A stretch of 64,000 bases of DNA. Source: Nitrospira sp. (GTDB lineage: Bacteria > Nitrospirota > Nitrospiria > Nitrospirales > Nitrospiraceae). Both the position numbers and the translations under genes were made by a program. A model generated the notes under the pieces. The model searched no databases, had not been told where the DNA came from, and saw only the letters and a list, made by a program, of their open reading frames with translations. Of the stretch, positions 9,313 to 18,052 are shown piece by piece. The DNA is taken from contig JARFXQ010000005.1 of NCBI GenBank assembly GCA_029194725.1, positions 175,447 through 239,446 on the forward strand, in the 5' to 3' direction. How positions within the stretch are numbered: position 1 is the stretch's first letter; every line of letters starts with the position of its first letter.

Positions 9313-10208
9313 GCATAGTCACGACGTCTGATCATCTCTTGGTGATCGATTCCTGTCCGGATACCCAGGCGCGCATTGCAGAACAGTTGCAAGGTCGAGG
9401 GTTTTCTGTCGTTGCGGCGTCCGATCCGACCACCGCATTGACCACGATCGACATGGCGGCACCGGACATTGTGATCACCGACCTGTTTCTTCCTGAGGCA
9501 ACGGGCCTGACATTGCTCAAGGAGCTCAAGGCCAGGCACGAACCCTGTCCGGTGATCGTCATGGCGGAGGATGCACCGGAACCGATGATCGTACAAGCGC
9601 TCCGGATCGGAGCCGCCGACTATTTGCACAAGCCTGTGACCGAAGAAGACCTGGCGCATGCGTTGCAGCGCGCTCGGCATCTCCTGCCAGGAGACCTCGC
9701 GGATATCCCAGGACTTTGTCGATCAGAATATAGACTGACTGTCGACTCCGATCCGACCCATATCCCAGGGGTGATTTCCTGGCTCATCAAGACCACAGCC
9801 TCGACGCTGCCTCCTCTCCGACGGTTACATCTTCGCGGAGCGCTACAAGAGCTGCTCTTTAACGCTGTTGAACATGGGAATCTCGAGATCGTCTACCGAG
9901 AAAAGCAGGAAGCTCTCGTCGACGGCGGCTATGAGCAATTGCTGGCTCGTCGGCTCGCCCAAGCTCGGCTGAGAGATCGTCGGGTGATCATGCATGTGCT
10001 TCACGATAAGGATGCAAACAGTCTGACGTACCGGATAACCGATGAGGGCAAGGGCTTCAAATGGCGGAGCTTGCTCACGCGATCTCAAGAGCTCTGTGAG
10101 ACGGAAGACACGAACGGGCGGGGGATTTTTTTGGCCCGATCGTTCTTTCCCTGCTTGGCGTACAACGAGCGGGGCAATGAAGTGACGATCACGGTGTCGC
10201 TTGATTAG
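9309..10208 (+). CDS. Receiver domain fused to a HATPase (RsbW/SpoIIAB-like serine kinase type)
   Basis: In this 299-residue protein, residues 1-125 form a receiver with a less canonical start ('LLVIDSCPDTQA') but an aspartate in 'IVITDLFLPEATG' and the lysine in 'LHKPV'. The C-terminal part has a GHKL ATPase with N-box 'ELLFNAVEHGN', G1 'DEGKGF' and G2 'NGRGIFLAR', as in anti-sigma kinases. It probably phosphorylates the STAS proteins, opposing the PP2C protein. Translationally coupled to the HPt gene. No dimerisation/His-phosphorylation domain is visible, so it is not a histidine kinase. Confidence 0.88.
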   Translation: MSIVTTSDHLLVIDSCPDTQARIAEQLQGRGFSVVAASDPTTALTTIDMAAPDIVITDLFLPEATGLTLLKELKARHEPCPVIVMAEDAPEPMIVQALRIGAADYLHKPVTEEDLAHALQRARHLLPGDLADIPGLCRSEYRLTVDSDPTHIPGVISWLIKTTASTLPPLRRLHLRGALQELLFNAVEHGNLEIVYREKQEALVDGGYEQLLARRLAQARLRDRRVIMHVLHDKDANSLTYRITDEGKGFKWRSLLTRSQELCETEDTNGRGIFLARSFFPCLAYNERGNEVTITVSLD

Positions 10209-10266
10209 ATTTCTGATTTCCGGGTACATGTTGAAAGTACGGAATCAGAAGCTCATCTTGTCCCAT

Positions 10267-10404
10267 TAGCAGGCTGCGGAAAAACCTTCCGTTCATCCCT
10301 CGAGAGCCTAGAGACGAACGGAGCGGTTATTGAATACACTAAGGTTTGCCGTTCGTGCTGAGCCTGTAGAATCACACAAATTGAGTTTGTCGGCAGCCTG
10401 TTAG
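10267..10404. repeat. 138-bp dispersed repeat with inverted ends, between convergent genes (copy 1)
   Basis: Begins 'ttagcaggctgcggaaaaac' and ends '...cggcagcctgttag', which are imperfect inverted repeats. The interior holds quasi-palindromes of the type 'ccgttcatcc..cgagagcct' and 'ccgttcgtgctgagcctg'. A second copy of nearly the same length and order lies at 23109-23247. The right end supplies the TAA stop of the convergent gspK gene. It may work as a bidirectional terminator, or be a MITE/REP-like mobile repeat. Confidence 0.85.
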
Positions 10405-11345
10405 AGCAGCCGCAGGTATTCAACGGTGCTCTCCCCCTTGCCGGCGTCTCGCTTCAGTATGGCCAATGCGGTTTTGGTCGTTTCATTCACGGTGACGGCA
10501 AGGCGCGCGGAGAAATAGTCCGATTTGATATCGTAATCGCTTCTCAGTGTTCGGCCGATTTCTTGAAAGCTCGAGACTCGATCGAGTTCCACTTTTGTCT
10601 TGTAGGGGCGTCCTTGGACGATCTCCAGCGCGACGGATTGGGTAACACTCGGATCCAGCGTCTGAAGGACGATGGGATCGGCTGTGTTGACGTTCATCGG
10701 CGCCCCTCCTTCTTGCGGGAAGATCGTCACATAGGGAGAGATCCGTTCGATGATTTCCGGCGTGAACCCCTTGATGAGCCGCAGATCTCCCAGCCCGGGT
10801 AACGGATTATTCGAGGACCGATAGGGCGGCCTCAACGATTGGTAGTAGAGACTCTCGGCACCGGCCGGCTGAGGCACTTCATCTTGATCCATCCAATCGA
10901 TGAGAGCATCGACCAGGTTTGGGCTGACCCTGAGCAGTTCGAACAATCGTTTGGCTCGAAGGATCTTCTTCTTCTGTGCAATGTCACCTCCCGAAGTTGA
11001 CGCGAGGTCGTTCAAATTGAATTTCCCTGTCTCATCCTGGATCTGCGCGGTCAGAAACCCGTCTCCGATCGCGTAATTCTTGATCGGCATGGCCCAGATA
11101 TCGGTTGGCCCGTCGTATTTCTGCCCCGTCATCTTTTCACGTAAGAGATCCTGCAGCAACACGGCTCGAGCGGCCTGCACGGCGGCCCGGGTCAACATGC
11201 TTGCTTTATAGTCATCCCGAAATGCGGCGGCGGCGCGGTACTCACGGCGCGCTTCCGCATCGAACTCAAGAATGAGGGCGGTGAGGATCGTCAGCACCAG
11301 GAGTGCCAAGAGCAGTGCGATGCCTCGTTCGTCAGTTCTTTGCAT
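10401..11345 (-). CDS. gspK: Type II secretion minor pseudopilin GspK
   Basis: GspK caps the pseudopilus tip with GspI and GspJ. The 314-residue protein starts with a short charged leader and 'RG|IALLLALLVLTILTALILEF', a prepilin-type cleavage site after Gly. The usual Glu at +5 is absent, which is characteristic of GspK. The large periplasmic domain with 'DETGKFNLNDL' and 'LIDWMDQDEVPQPAGAE' matches the family. It is the last gene of the minus-strand gsp operon, overlapping gspM by 14 bases, and its stop codon lies in the end of the dispersed repeat. Confidence 0.93.
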   Translation of the reverse strand: MQRTDERGIALLLALLVLTILTALILEFDAEARREYRAAAAFRDDYKASMLTRAAVQAARAVLLQDLLREKMTGQKYDGPTDIWAMPIKNYAIGDGFLTAQIQDETGKFNLNDLASTSGGDIAQKKKILRAKRLFELLRVSPNLVDALIDWMDQDEVPQPAGAESLYYQSLRPPYRSSNNPLPGLGDLRLIKGFTPEIIERISPYVTIFPQEGGAPMNVNTADPIVLQTLDPSVTQSVALEIVQGRPYKTKVELDRVSSFQEIGRTLRSDYDIKSDYFSARLAVTVNETTKTALAILKRDAGKGESTVEYLRLL

Positions 11346-11880
11346 AGCTCAAGACCCGAACGGTTGCGTCGATATTGACGGGATTGTCGAATTTCGGGCG
11401 GATCTGCAGACGGCGAACGTGAACATCATACGGGGCTTGATCGATGGCTACGAGCAACGCCAACAAGTCCGGCAATTGAATGCCATCCAATCGGAGATCG
11501 ACGGCCGTCTCCTCGTAGCCTTGTGCCAGCGATTGTACCTGGGGCTGCATGCCGGTGATGCGTTCGCGCACATGGGCGGTGGTGGCCGCTTCTTCCATGA
11601 ACGTCAGCAGGGAGAAATGGCTGTCGGCTCCCGGCATGCGGCTTTCGGTTCTTGCCAAGCGGTCCCGTTTGACGAGATACGCTTGACCCAACACCGCCAA
11701 TTCGGCCAGGTCTTTCTGCTTCCGCACCTCCTGGCGATCGAGGCGATCCAGGCTGTCCAGAAGGGGATCGACGATCAGCACGAAGAGGAGGCTGAGGCCA
11801 AACACGATCCCACCTGCCAGCACGATGGTGCGCTCACGCTGCGACATCTGGCGCCAACGTTCCCGGAGACCCTGCATCAT
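11332..11880 (-). CDS. gspM: Type II secretion assembly platform protein GspM
   Basis: GspM is a bitopic inner-membrane protein that partners with GspL. The 182-residue product has a short cytoplasmic N-terminus, one TM at about 20-38 ('TIVLAGGIVFGLSLLFVLIV') and a periplasmic coiled-coil plus ferredoxin-like domain. The call depends mainly on size, topology and position between gspL and gspK. The start overlaps the gspL stop (ATGA), so the pair is translationally coupled. Confidence 0.82.
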   Translation of the reverse strand: MMQGLRERWRQMSQRERTIVLAGGIVFGLSLLFVLIVDPLLDSLDRLDRQEVRKQKDLAELAVLGQAYLVKRDRLARTESRMPGADSHFSLLTFMEEAATTAHVRERITGMQPQVQSLAQGYEETAVDLRLDGIQLPDLLALLVAIDQAPYDVHVRRLQIRPKFDNPVNIDATVRVLSYAKN

Positions 11881-13460
11881 GATTTCTCCACCGTGACGGT
11901 AATTCGAAACACGACTTGATTGGGACCTGCGCCCACTCGGGTTTCGGTCACCGCGACATCCTTCGATTGGGGGCTCGAGGCGAAGGTTTGTTTGAGTCGC
12001 TCCACGGCATCAAAGGAGGTGGTCTCACCCTCCATGAGAATGGCCGCTCCGTCTACGGTCAGCTCGCGCACCTTCACCATTGTTCCTGGCGGGAGTTGTT
12101 TCACGAACGTCGAAAGTGTGCGCAACACGTTGCCGTCCGCGGTATCGACGACGGCGAGGGCTTTGTCCAGGACTCCGATGCGGTACTGCGCTTGATCGAG
12201 CTCTTCTCCGGGAGCGGCACCCGCTCCGAAGAATTGCTCATATTGGCTGTGCAGCGCAGTTTTGAGCCGAGTGACCCGCTGGTCGTGCAGCATGAAGTGA
12301 ATCGAGAAATCTATGATCACCAGGACGGCAATGATCAGACCGGCAGCGATCGCCAGGCGGCGGTCCTGTTTGCTCGTGGTGCGGTCAGACGAGGCCGCGT
12401 CGGCTACGCCTTTGAGGTCGATCGCGAGCTCCATGGGAGACGACGTGAATCGCCATCGCGGCCGGATGATCTTTGGGTGAATCGCCAAGCCGAACGCAAT
12501 GGAAAATGCCCGTGGTGTTTCAGCTCCGAACCCCTGGCGAGGTCCCACCGGATAGAGTCCCAATTGTCGGGAGATATACTCACCGATCTCCTGCAGCTTG
12601 GCACCTCCTCCGCATACCCAACAGTGCGTCAAGCGGTTGCGTTCGTTTCCCAGATGGGCCTGCAAGGTAATACGGAGCTCCTTCAGGATCGGCTCCAACA
12701 GACGGTCCACCTGATCCACGGTCATCGTGCGCTTCCGACGTTCTGCATCAGCGAAACTACAGGCGTGCCGGACGGCCAAGGCATGCGTCAGATGGTTGCC
12801 GCCCCACAGAATCGTTCGAAGAACCAGGGGGCGTCCTCCCTGCACGAGGCAGAGCGTCGTCTTCGATGCTCCGACGTCGATGATGGCCAGGTCCTGCGGG
12901 ACGGTCGCTCCTTCTTCTTGAAGGAATTGAGTCACGGAGAAGAGGGCCATGGCATCGACATTGATCGCCGAGGGCTCCACATCGGCTTGGGCGAGAAACC
13001 GGAGATGCTCCGCGACCTTGTCTCTCGGCGCGGCCGTCACCAGGACATCCGAACCCTTACTCTCGCGAACCGTGCCTTCCGCCGTGGGGCCAGGCGGCAA
13101 CACCAAGCTTCCGACCGCAAGGTCTTCGAGCGGCATCGGAACGAGATTCTCGACTTCAAAAGGGACGACTTGGGCGAGCTTGGTCGAATCCTTGAAGGGG
13201 AAGGACAGGGTTCTGACGAACAGGTCCTGGCAAGGAATCGCTGTCACCAACCGGTCTGTGCCATAGAGTCCGTTTTGCCAGAGGAATCCACGTAGCGACT
13301 TCACACGTCGAGCCGGATCGAGGTCCTCAGGGCGGGAAAACGGCATCGGATGTTGGAAGTAATCGATCGTTTCGCGCCCACTCAGGCGGCGGCGGAAACG
13401 TACGGCCTTCAAGCCCGTTTGCCCGATGTCCAGTCCGACACATTCGTTTACGATGGCCAT
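11877..13460 (-). CDS. gspL: Type II secretion GspL / PilM-like actin-fold assembly protein
   Basis: The 527-residue protein has an N-terminal actin-like (PilM/GspL) domain beginning 'CVGLDIGQTGLKAVRF', with further ATPase-fold motifs 'AIIDVGASKTTLCLV' and 'CWVCGGGAKL'. A TM segment lies at about 375-395 ('LAIAAGLIIAVLVIIDF'), followed by a periplasmic PilN-like domain. GspL links the cytoplasmic ATPase GspE to GspM and the pseudopilus. A 120-base gap separates it from gspN; that gap has no recognisable gene. A long antisense frame at 11916-13295 is a shadow. Confidence 0.88.
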   Translation of the reverse strand: MAIVNECVGLDIGQTGLKAVRFRRRLSGRETIDYFQHPMPFSRPEDLDPARRVKSLRGFLWQNGLYGTDRLVTAIPCQDLFVRTLSFPFKDSTKLAQVVPFEVENLVPMPLEDLAVGSLVLPPGPTAEGTVRESKGSDVLVTAAPRDKVAEHLRFLAQADVEPSAINVDAMALFSVTQFLQEEGATVPQDLAIIDVGASKTTLCLVQGGRPLVLRTILWGGNHLTHALAVRHACSFADAERRKRTMTVDQVDRLLEPILKELRITLQAHLGNERNRLTHCWVCGGGAKLQEIGEYISRQLGLYPVGPRQGFGAETPRAFSIAFGLAIHPKIIRPRWRFTSSPMELAIDLKGVADAASSDRTTSKQDRRLAIAAGLIIAVLVIIDFSIHFMLHDQRVTRLKTALHSQYEQFFGAGAAPGEELDQAQYRIGVLDKALAVVDTADGNVLRTLSTFVKQLPPGTMVKVRELTVDGAAILMEGETTSFDAVERLKQTFASSPQSKDVAVTETRVGAGPNQVVFRITVTVEKS

Positions 13461-13580
13461 GAAGCCGTCCTCATTGCGGATTTCTCGTTTCGAAATTCAA
13501 GTGGCGACCAAGAACCCACACAAACGCGAAATCTGTACCTTGCAAGCGACAACCCGAACCCTGAAACCTCAGCCGGTACT

Positions 13581-14465
13581 TTACAATGCGATCCTCGTCT
13601 GTGCCAAGGTTCCGGCGATCTTGACGGTCATGGGTGTTCCCGGAGGTAGCGAGGGGAGACCAAGTGTTCCAGCTTTCGAAGCAAATCCAGGGCCTGGGAT
13701 GACGGTCACCGTGAGACTCAGTTGGCTCTGTTGCATCGGTTGCTGAATGGTGATGTGTCCTTCGCCCGTAAAGGAGCCGTCGATCCCCTCGCCCTGCAAC
13801 TGCGTCACGTTGCAGCGGAGATCTTGGCATGCGAGTCCTGCCGAGACTTTGCTGAACGTGAGCGACAGGGTTCGTCCGTTTCCAAGGGGAATCTGATCGA
13901 TCACCAAGTCCGTCGCCTCGGCGGTCCACATGCCTTCCCCCTTCATCGTGGTGACGGTCGCCTGGCCGGAGTCGACGCGATGGGAAAAACTTCCGCTGAG
14001 CGTGCCGTGCGTGACATACCGACGGAGCAATTTGGAGAGATCTACTTGTTGAATCTGCCCCTTGATTGCGACAGGGCCTGCCAGAGAGAGGGACGAGGTG
14101 GTGACGGTGCCTTTGGCGAGACCTATGGAGGAAGAGGTCTCATTCAGCTTTGCGACGAGATCGAGCCCAAGCGTGCCGCCCAACGCTTTCATGACTCCAA
14201 GTTTGGCCTCCATCATCGCCAATTGGATCGGGGTCCAGTTCGGTTGCGATAAGGTGACGTTCCGCCATTCAAGGCGTAATGGAAGCCCCACGGTCCAATC
14301 GGCAACTCGGATCTCCATGCCGGTGACCCGTGTGAGTTCCGCAACAACTCGCGCCTGGAGCATGCCGTACGGAAAGGTCGCCATTAGACACAACACCAGG
14401 ATGATGATTCCGGCTAGCGTCCAAGCCAGGATCTCTCGCCATGCCTCAGGCCATTTGATGGTCAT
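13581..14465 (-). CDS. gspN: Type II secretion protein GspN
   Basis: Of about 294 residues, with a single N-terminal TM ('WTLAGIIILVLCLMATFPYG') followed by a beta-rich periplasmic domain ('GPVAIKGQIQQVDLSKLLRR', 'GEGHITIQQPM'), as in the GspN/AsmA-like family. I chose ATG 14465 because it overlaps the gspJ stop by four bases and gives a compact N-terminus; 14501 would add a 12-residue leader. GspN is accessory and not universal. Its position between gspJ and gspL is unlike the classical C-to-N order. Confidence 0.85.
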   Translation of the reverse strand: MTIKWPEAWREILAWTLAGIIILVLCLMATFPYGMLQARVVAELTRVTGMEIRVADWTVGLPLRLEWRNVTLSQPNWTPIQLAMMEAKLGVMKALGGTLGLDLVAKLNETSSSIGLAKGTVTTSSLSLAGPVAIKGQIQQVDLSKLLRRYVTHGTLSGSFSHRVDSGQATVTTMKGEGMWTAEATDLVIDQIPLGNGRTLSLTFSKVSAGLACQDLRCNVTQLQGEGIDGSFTGEGHITIQQPMQQSQLSLTVTVIPGPGFASKAGTLGLPSLPPGTPMTVKIAGTLAQTRIAL

Positions 14466-15085
14466 GATGTGCCGATTGCCACCCACTCCCGCACCGTCCA
14501 TGGGTCGGCATCGGGGTATTGAAATGTCACTTCAACCAACAAGGCTTTGGGAATTTTGGGGACAGCCGGCCATTCGTCAAGCCAGATTCGGTTCTGGGCG
14601 TCGTAATATCGGATATTGAAGGCCTGGACATGATCGGCCAGTTCCATCTGATCCAATGATTCATTGGTATCGGTGAGCGTATAGAGATTTCTCCGGACGA
14701 ACCGAATCAGCCGATCCCGTTCGCGCGTATAGACCACGCGAACGGTCTCGCTTTCCTTGGCGGCCGAGGTGCTCAATTCTTGACTCATAGCGAGGATGGC
14801 CAGGATGTCGGCCGGTTGTCCGTCCTGTGTCCCGTTCGTTCCCACCCAGGGGTATATAGTGTTGCGTTTGCTGAGGGAAATTTCCTCAGCCATGAGACGC
14901 AAGATTCTCCTGATCGCTTGTTCCTTTGCCGCATGCTCTCGTCCGGCTTCCACGGTGCTTGTCGATGTGACGAGCGACCCAAAGACCATGGCGCCGATCA
15001 TGCCCAGCAAGGCTACGGCCACCAAGACTTCGACGAGCGTAAAGCCCGCTTGGGGTTTAGAAGGTGAGACGACCGGCAAAGACAT
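14462..15085 (-). CDS. gspJ: Type II secretion minor pseudopilin GspJ
   Basis: The 207-residue prepilin-like protein has a 14-residue leader, cleavage site 'QAG|FTLVEVLVAVALLG' and Glu at +5. The C-terminal domain resembles GspJ ('LRLMAEEISLSKRN', 'FNIRYYDAQNRIW'). The ATG is preceded by AGAGGT. It overlaps gspI by 29 bases and gspN by four, so the three are tightly coupled. GspJ forms the tip complex with GspI and GspK. Confidence 0.92.
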   Translation of the reverse strand: MSLPVVSPSKPQAGFTLVEVLVAVALLGMIGAMVFGSLVTSTSTVEAGREHAAKEQAIRRILRLMAEEISLSKRNTIYPWVGTNGTQDGQPADILAILAMSQELSTSAAKESETVRVVYTRERDRLIRFVRRNLYTLTDTNESLDQMELADHVQAFNIRYYDAQNRIWLDEWPAVPKIPKALLVEVTFQYPDADPWTVREWVAIGTS

Positions 15086-15494
15086 AAGTGCTGACCTCTA
15101 CCGCTTCCTCCAGTCCACCGCGCAACCACGAGACCTTGATTCGGATCTCGCGAATCAACTCCAACGGGGTGGGTGCGATCGTGCGCTTCCATTTATACCC
15201 GATTGCTCTCGGGACTGCCTGCATGGTGGGTTGTGCCCCAAGCGGGACGTTCGGAAAGTCTCCGGTGCTTTCCCCAATGCCATATTGTCCTGCGAGTTCG
15301 GTTTCAAGTAGTTTCTCTTGGGCCAACAGCGTGGCGGCCATCAGTTCGGACCCTCTCTCCTGGAGCTCCAAATCGAAATTTCTGAGGCCAAGGAGAATCG
15401 GGAGTGCGATTGCCAGCAAGGCGATGGCCAGCAGCACTTCGAGCAGCGTGAATCCACTTTCATCGGACTTGGTTTTGTCTCTAACTTGGTCCAT
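15057..15494 (-). CDS. gspI: Type II secretion minor pseudopilin GspI
   Basis: The 145-residue pseudopilin has site 'ESG|FTLLEVLLAIALLAIA' and a short C-terminal domain starting 'ATLLAQEKLLETEL', the family signature of GspI. The leader is 14 residues and rich in charge. It lies six bases downstream of gspH. It nucleates the pseudopilus tip with GspJ and GspK. Confidence 0.9.
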   Translation of the reverse strand: MDQVRDKTKSDESGFTLLEVLLAIALLAIALPILLGLRNFDLELQERGSELMAATLLAQEKLLETELAGQYGIGESTGDFPNVPLGAQPTMQAVPRAIGYKWKRTIAPTPLELIREIRIKVSWLRGGLEEAVEVSTYVFAGRLTF

Positions 15495-15500
15495 TGCGAT

Positions 15501-16109
15501 CTACTGTTGAGTTGGAAACAACCCTCTCGGCAGCGCTCCCGCTCCTGCTTGCTTGGTCGGCTTCAACAGGGGGCGAACCCGGTCGGGGATGATCCGGTTC
15601 AGAGGAGGGTCAAGCCGCTCGTCACTCACCCGAATCCCTCCCGTCAATGAATCGACCGCCAGCCCCAAGAGATTATTCTTCGCATCCATCAAGTACATCG
15701 TGACCGGCTCAATCCGCCCGTTGGCGAAGAAGGATATGTCGACTCGTCCGGAAAAACGTTTGTCTTGTCCGACGGAGACCTCCGTCCATCGAATCGATTC
15801 AGGCAGCGAACGAGGCAGCTTCCAGTCAGGATCGAGCGGAAGTCGTTCTTCTTTGCCCTCCACTGTCATCATCCAATAGGTTCCCTGATCCAAGTCGAGG
15901 TAGAGCTTCAAGGGTTGTTGTCTTGTGGCAGCCAGTCCTTGAAAGGTTCGGAGGACACCGATCAGTTTCCGGCCTGTGGAACTCAGGTCTTCGTCGAGAC
16001 TGAACCGAGGGAAAACCACCACCACGACCATGGTCAAGAGAAACAGAACAATCAGCATTTCTAGGATAGTGAAGCCTGCGTTCTCCATTGACCGATGACC
16101 GGTGACCAA
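15501..16109 (-). CDS. gspH: Type II secretion minor pseudopilin GspH
   Basis: Pseudopilin with 'ENAG|FTILEMLIVLFLLTMV' and a GspH-like C-terminal domain ('LIGVLRTFQGLAATRQQPLKL'). The start is uncertain. TTG 16109 has AGGAAG six bases upstream, at the gspG stop. ATG 16088 gives a four-residue leader but no Shine-Dalgarno. ATG 16139 would overlap gspG. In assembly GspH follows the major pilin toward the tip. Confidence 0.86.
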   Translation of the reverse strand: MVTGHRSMENAGFTILEMLIVLFLLTMVVVVVFPRFSLDEDLSSTGRKLIGVLRTFQGLAATRQQPLKLYLDLDQGTYWMMTVEGKEERLPLDPDWKLPRSLPESIRWTEVSVGQDKRFSGRVDISFFANGRIEPVTMYLMDAKNNLLGLAVDSLTGGIRVSDERLDPPLNRIIPDRVRPLLKPTKQAGAGALPRGLFPTQQ

Positions 16110-16117
16110 TTGACTTC

Positions 16118-16654
16118 CTATTCTTTGTCGAGGTTCCAATTGGTGATGTCGGCATTTACCCCCTCACCGCCGACCTCGCCGTCCGTCCCAAGGGAGGTGA
16201 CTTCATATTCCACTTTGTAATCGCCTTTTTGGACCGGGCTAAGATACTTGTACGGATTTCCCCAAGGGTCTTCGGGAAGCTTGGGGAGGTATCCTCCGAT
16301 TTTCCATTTCTTCGGGACCACACCGACGGAGGGCTTTTCAATGAGCGCCTTAAGGCCCTGTTCGGTAGTGGGATAGACGCCGTTATCCAATTTGTAGAGT
16401 TGCAGCGCTCCCTCGATATTTCTGATCTGGACTTTGGCCGCCGTGCGCTTGGCATCATCCGTCCTGCCCATGATGCGTGGGACGACCAGCGCCGCGAGAA
16501 TGGCCAAGATGGCCACGACGACCATGATTTCGATGAATGTAAAGCCGGCGGAGTTTGCTGATGTCCGCTGGCTTAGGCCGGCGACGAAGCGAAGCAGTCG
16601 ATTGCTTTCGCCGATGTGCGTGGTGGGCTGGCACTGCTTTCCAGGATCAGTCAT
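16118..16654 (-). CDS. gspG: Type II secretion major pseudopilin GspG
   Basis: GspG polymerises into the pseudopilus shaft. The 178-residue product contains 'SAG|FTFIEIMVVVAILAILAAL' with Glu at +5. The conserved C-terminal region includes 'YKLDNGVYPTTEQGL', 'PWGNPYKYLSP' and 'TSLGTDGEVGGEG', the calcium-site region. ATG 16654 follows AAAGGGGGAC at good spacing. This start gives a 37-residue leader, much longer than the usual 6-10, and I see no ATG, GTG or TTG closer to the cleavage site. Confidence 0.94.
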   Translation of the reverse strand: MTDPGKQCQPTTHIGESNRLLRFVAGLSQRTSANSAGFTFIEIMVVVAILAILAALVVPRIMGRTDDAKRTAAKVQIRNIEGALQLYKLDNGVYPTTEQGLKALIEKPSVGVVPKKWKIGGYLPKLPEDPWGNPYKYLSPVQKGDYKVEYEVTSLGTDGEVGGEGVNADITNWNLDKE

Positions 16655-16716
16655 CGTGAGTCCCCCTTTATCTCGTTTCACGTTCTTTCTTCATCATGTT
16701 TCGGATCGTCTCTTCC

Positions 16717-17955
16717 TTAGTGGACCATCTGCCCCATCTCGAAGATGGGTAACAGGATCGCGACGACGATGAAGAGGACGACGGCGCCCATGGCCAGGAT
16801 CATGATCGGCTCCATGAGCGAGGTCAAGCGGCCGATGACCCGCTCCACTTCGCCGTCGTATATTTGGCTCACCCGGCGTAACATTTCCTCCATTTCACCG
16901 CTCTTTTCACCGACGGCGATCATATGGGTGACCAAGGCCGGAAATTCACCGCTGCGCTTTAACGGATCAGCGATCGTCTCCCCCTCGCGGATGTTCTGCC
17001 GTGCCGTTTCGACCGTTTCTTCCAGCACCCTATTATTCATGACGCGCTTCGACACATCCATCGCGTCGAGCAATTGGACTCCGCTTGCCAACATTGTCGA
17101 GAGGGTGCTGGTGAGTCTGGAAATCGACACCATCCGCGCGACGTCTCCGAGCAAGGGAAGTTTTAGGATCAATCGGTCCGCCATCATGCGACCGGCGCCG
17201 GTCCGGACGAAGCGCCGCGTCGCATAGAGGCCTCCGAGTATGAGCCCCACCAATCCCATCCAATAGTCGGCAAAGAACTGGCTGACCGACATCAAGGCAA
17301 CTGTCGGCCAGGGCAGGGCTTGTTTCTGTTGAGCGAACACGAGCGTGATCTTGGGGACGACAAACGTGATAAGGAAAAAAAGGATGACTGACCCGATCAC
17401 GAGCATGATAATGGGGTAGAGCATCGCATTGGTGACCTTGTTTTTCAGGGCGAGTTGTTTCTCCAAGAACTCCGCGAGACGGAACAAGATCTGATCCAGC
17501 GCTCCACTGGCCTCACCGGCCCGTACCATGTGTACATAGATGGGAGAAAAGTCCTTTTCGTAGGTCTCCAAGACAGCGCTCAAGGCTTTACCTCCACGGA
17601 TTTGTTCCCGGAGATCGGCCAGCAGGGCTTTGATGGATTTCTTTTCCGCTTGGTCCACCAGGACGCCGAGGGCTTCGATCAACGGAAGCCCGGCCACGAG
17701 CAATGTGGCAAACTGTCTGGTCATCAGGGCTAAATCGTTTGCAGTGAGGCTGGCCGATCGACCGATGGATCGTTCGGGGCTGCTGTGGGCTTTGTCTCGC
17801 GATCGACTCGAGGCTTGGCCTTGCTCGACGACATCGGTCGGATAGACGCCCTCTTTCCTCAGTTTGAGCCGGGCGACTTTGACGTTCTCCGCGTCGATGA
17901 TCCCTGTGGCAGCTCCGCCGTCGCTCCGGTAGCCCTGGTATTGATAGACCGGCAT
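16717..17955 (-). CDS. gspF: Type II secretion inner-membrane platform protein GspF
   Basis: The 412-residue polytopic protein has two T2SSF domains, each with the pattern 'FATLLVAGLPLIEAL' or 'LSTMLASGVQLLDAM'. TM segments lie at about 175-200, 225-245 and near the C-terminus ('MILAMGAVVLFIVVAILLPI'). The N-terminus 'MPVYQYQGYRSDGG' is typical. It forms the base on which GspE acts. It is 97 bases downstream of gspE and 62 upstream of gspG. Confidence 0.94.
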   Translation of the reverse strand: MPVYQYQGYRSDGGAATGIIDAENVKVARLKLRKEGVYPTDVVEQGQASSRSRDKAHSSPERSIGRSASLTANDLALMTRQFATLLVAGLPLIEALGVLVDQAEKKSIKALLADLREQIRGGKALSAVLETYEKDFSPIYVHMVRAGEASGALDQILFRLAEFLEKQLALKNKVTNAMLYPIIMLVIGSVILFFLITFVVPKITLVFAQQKQALPWPTVALMSVSQFFADYWMGLVGLILGGLYATRRFVRTGAGRMMADRLILKLPLLGDVARMVSISRLTSTLSTMLASGVQLLDAMDVSKRVMNNRVLEETVETARQNIREGETIADPLKRSGEFPALVTHMIAVGEKSGEMEEMLRRVSQIYDGEVERVIGRLTSLMEPIMILAMGAVVLFIVVAILLPIFEMGQMVH

Positions 17956-18052
17956 GGTCAGCAGACTCCGGACGCATCGGGCTTGGGCGTCCAGTGCCGG
18001 ACGGTCCAGGCTCGAATCGAGTGGGGTAGGCGATCAGCGTGTCGGTGCCGCA

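Noticed and set aside
11916..13295. Long + strand frame of 459 codons opposite gspL
   Set aside because: Antisense shadow of the conserved gspL gene, no domains, poor composition.
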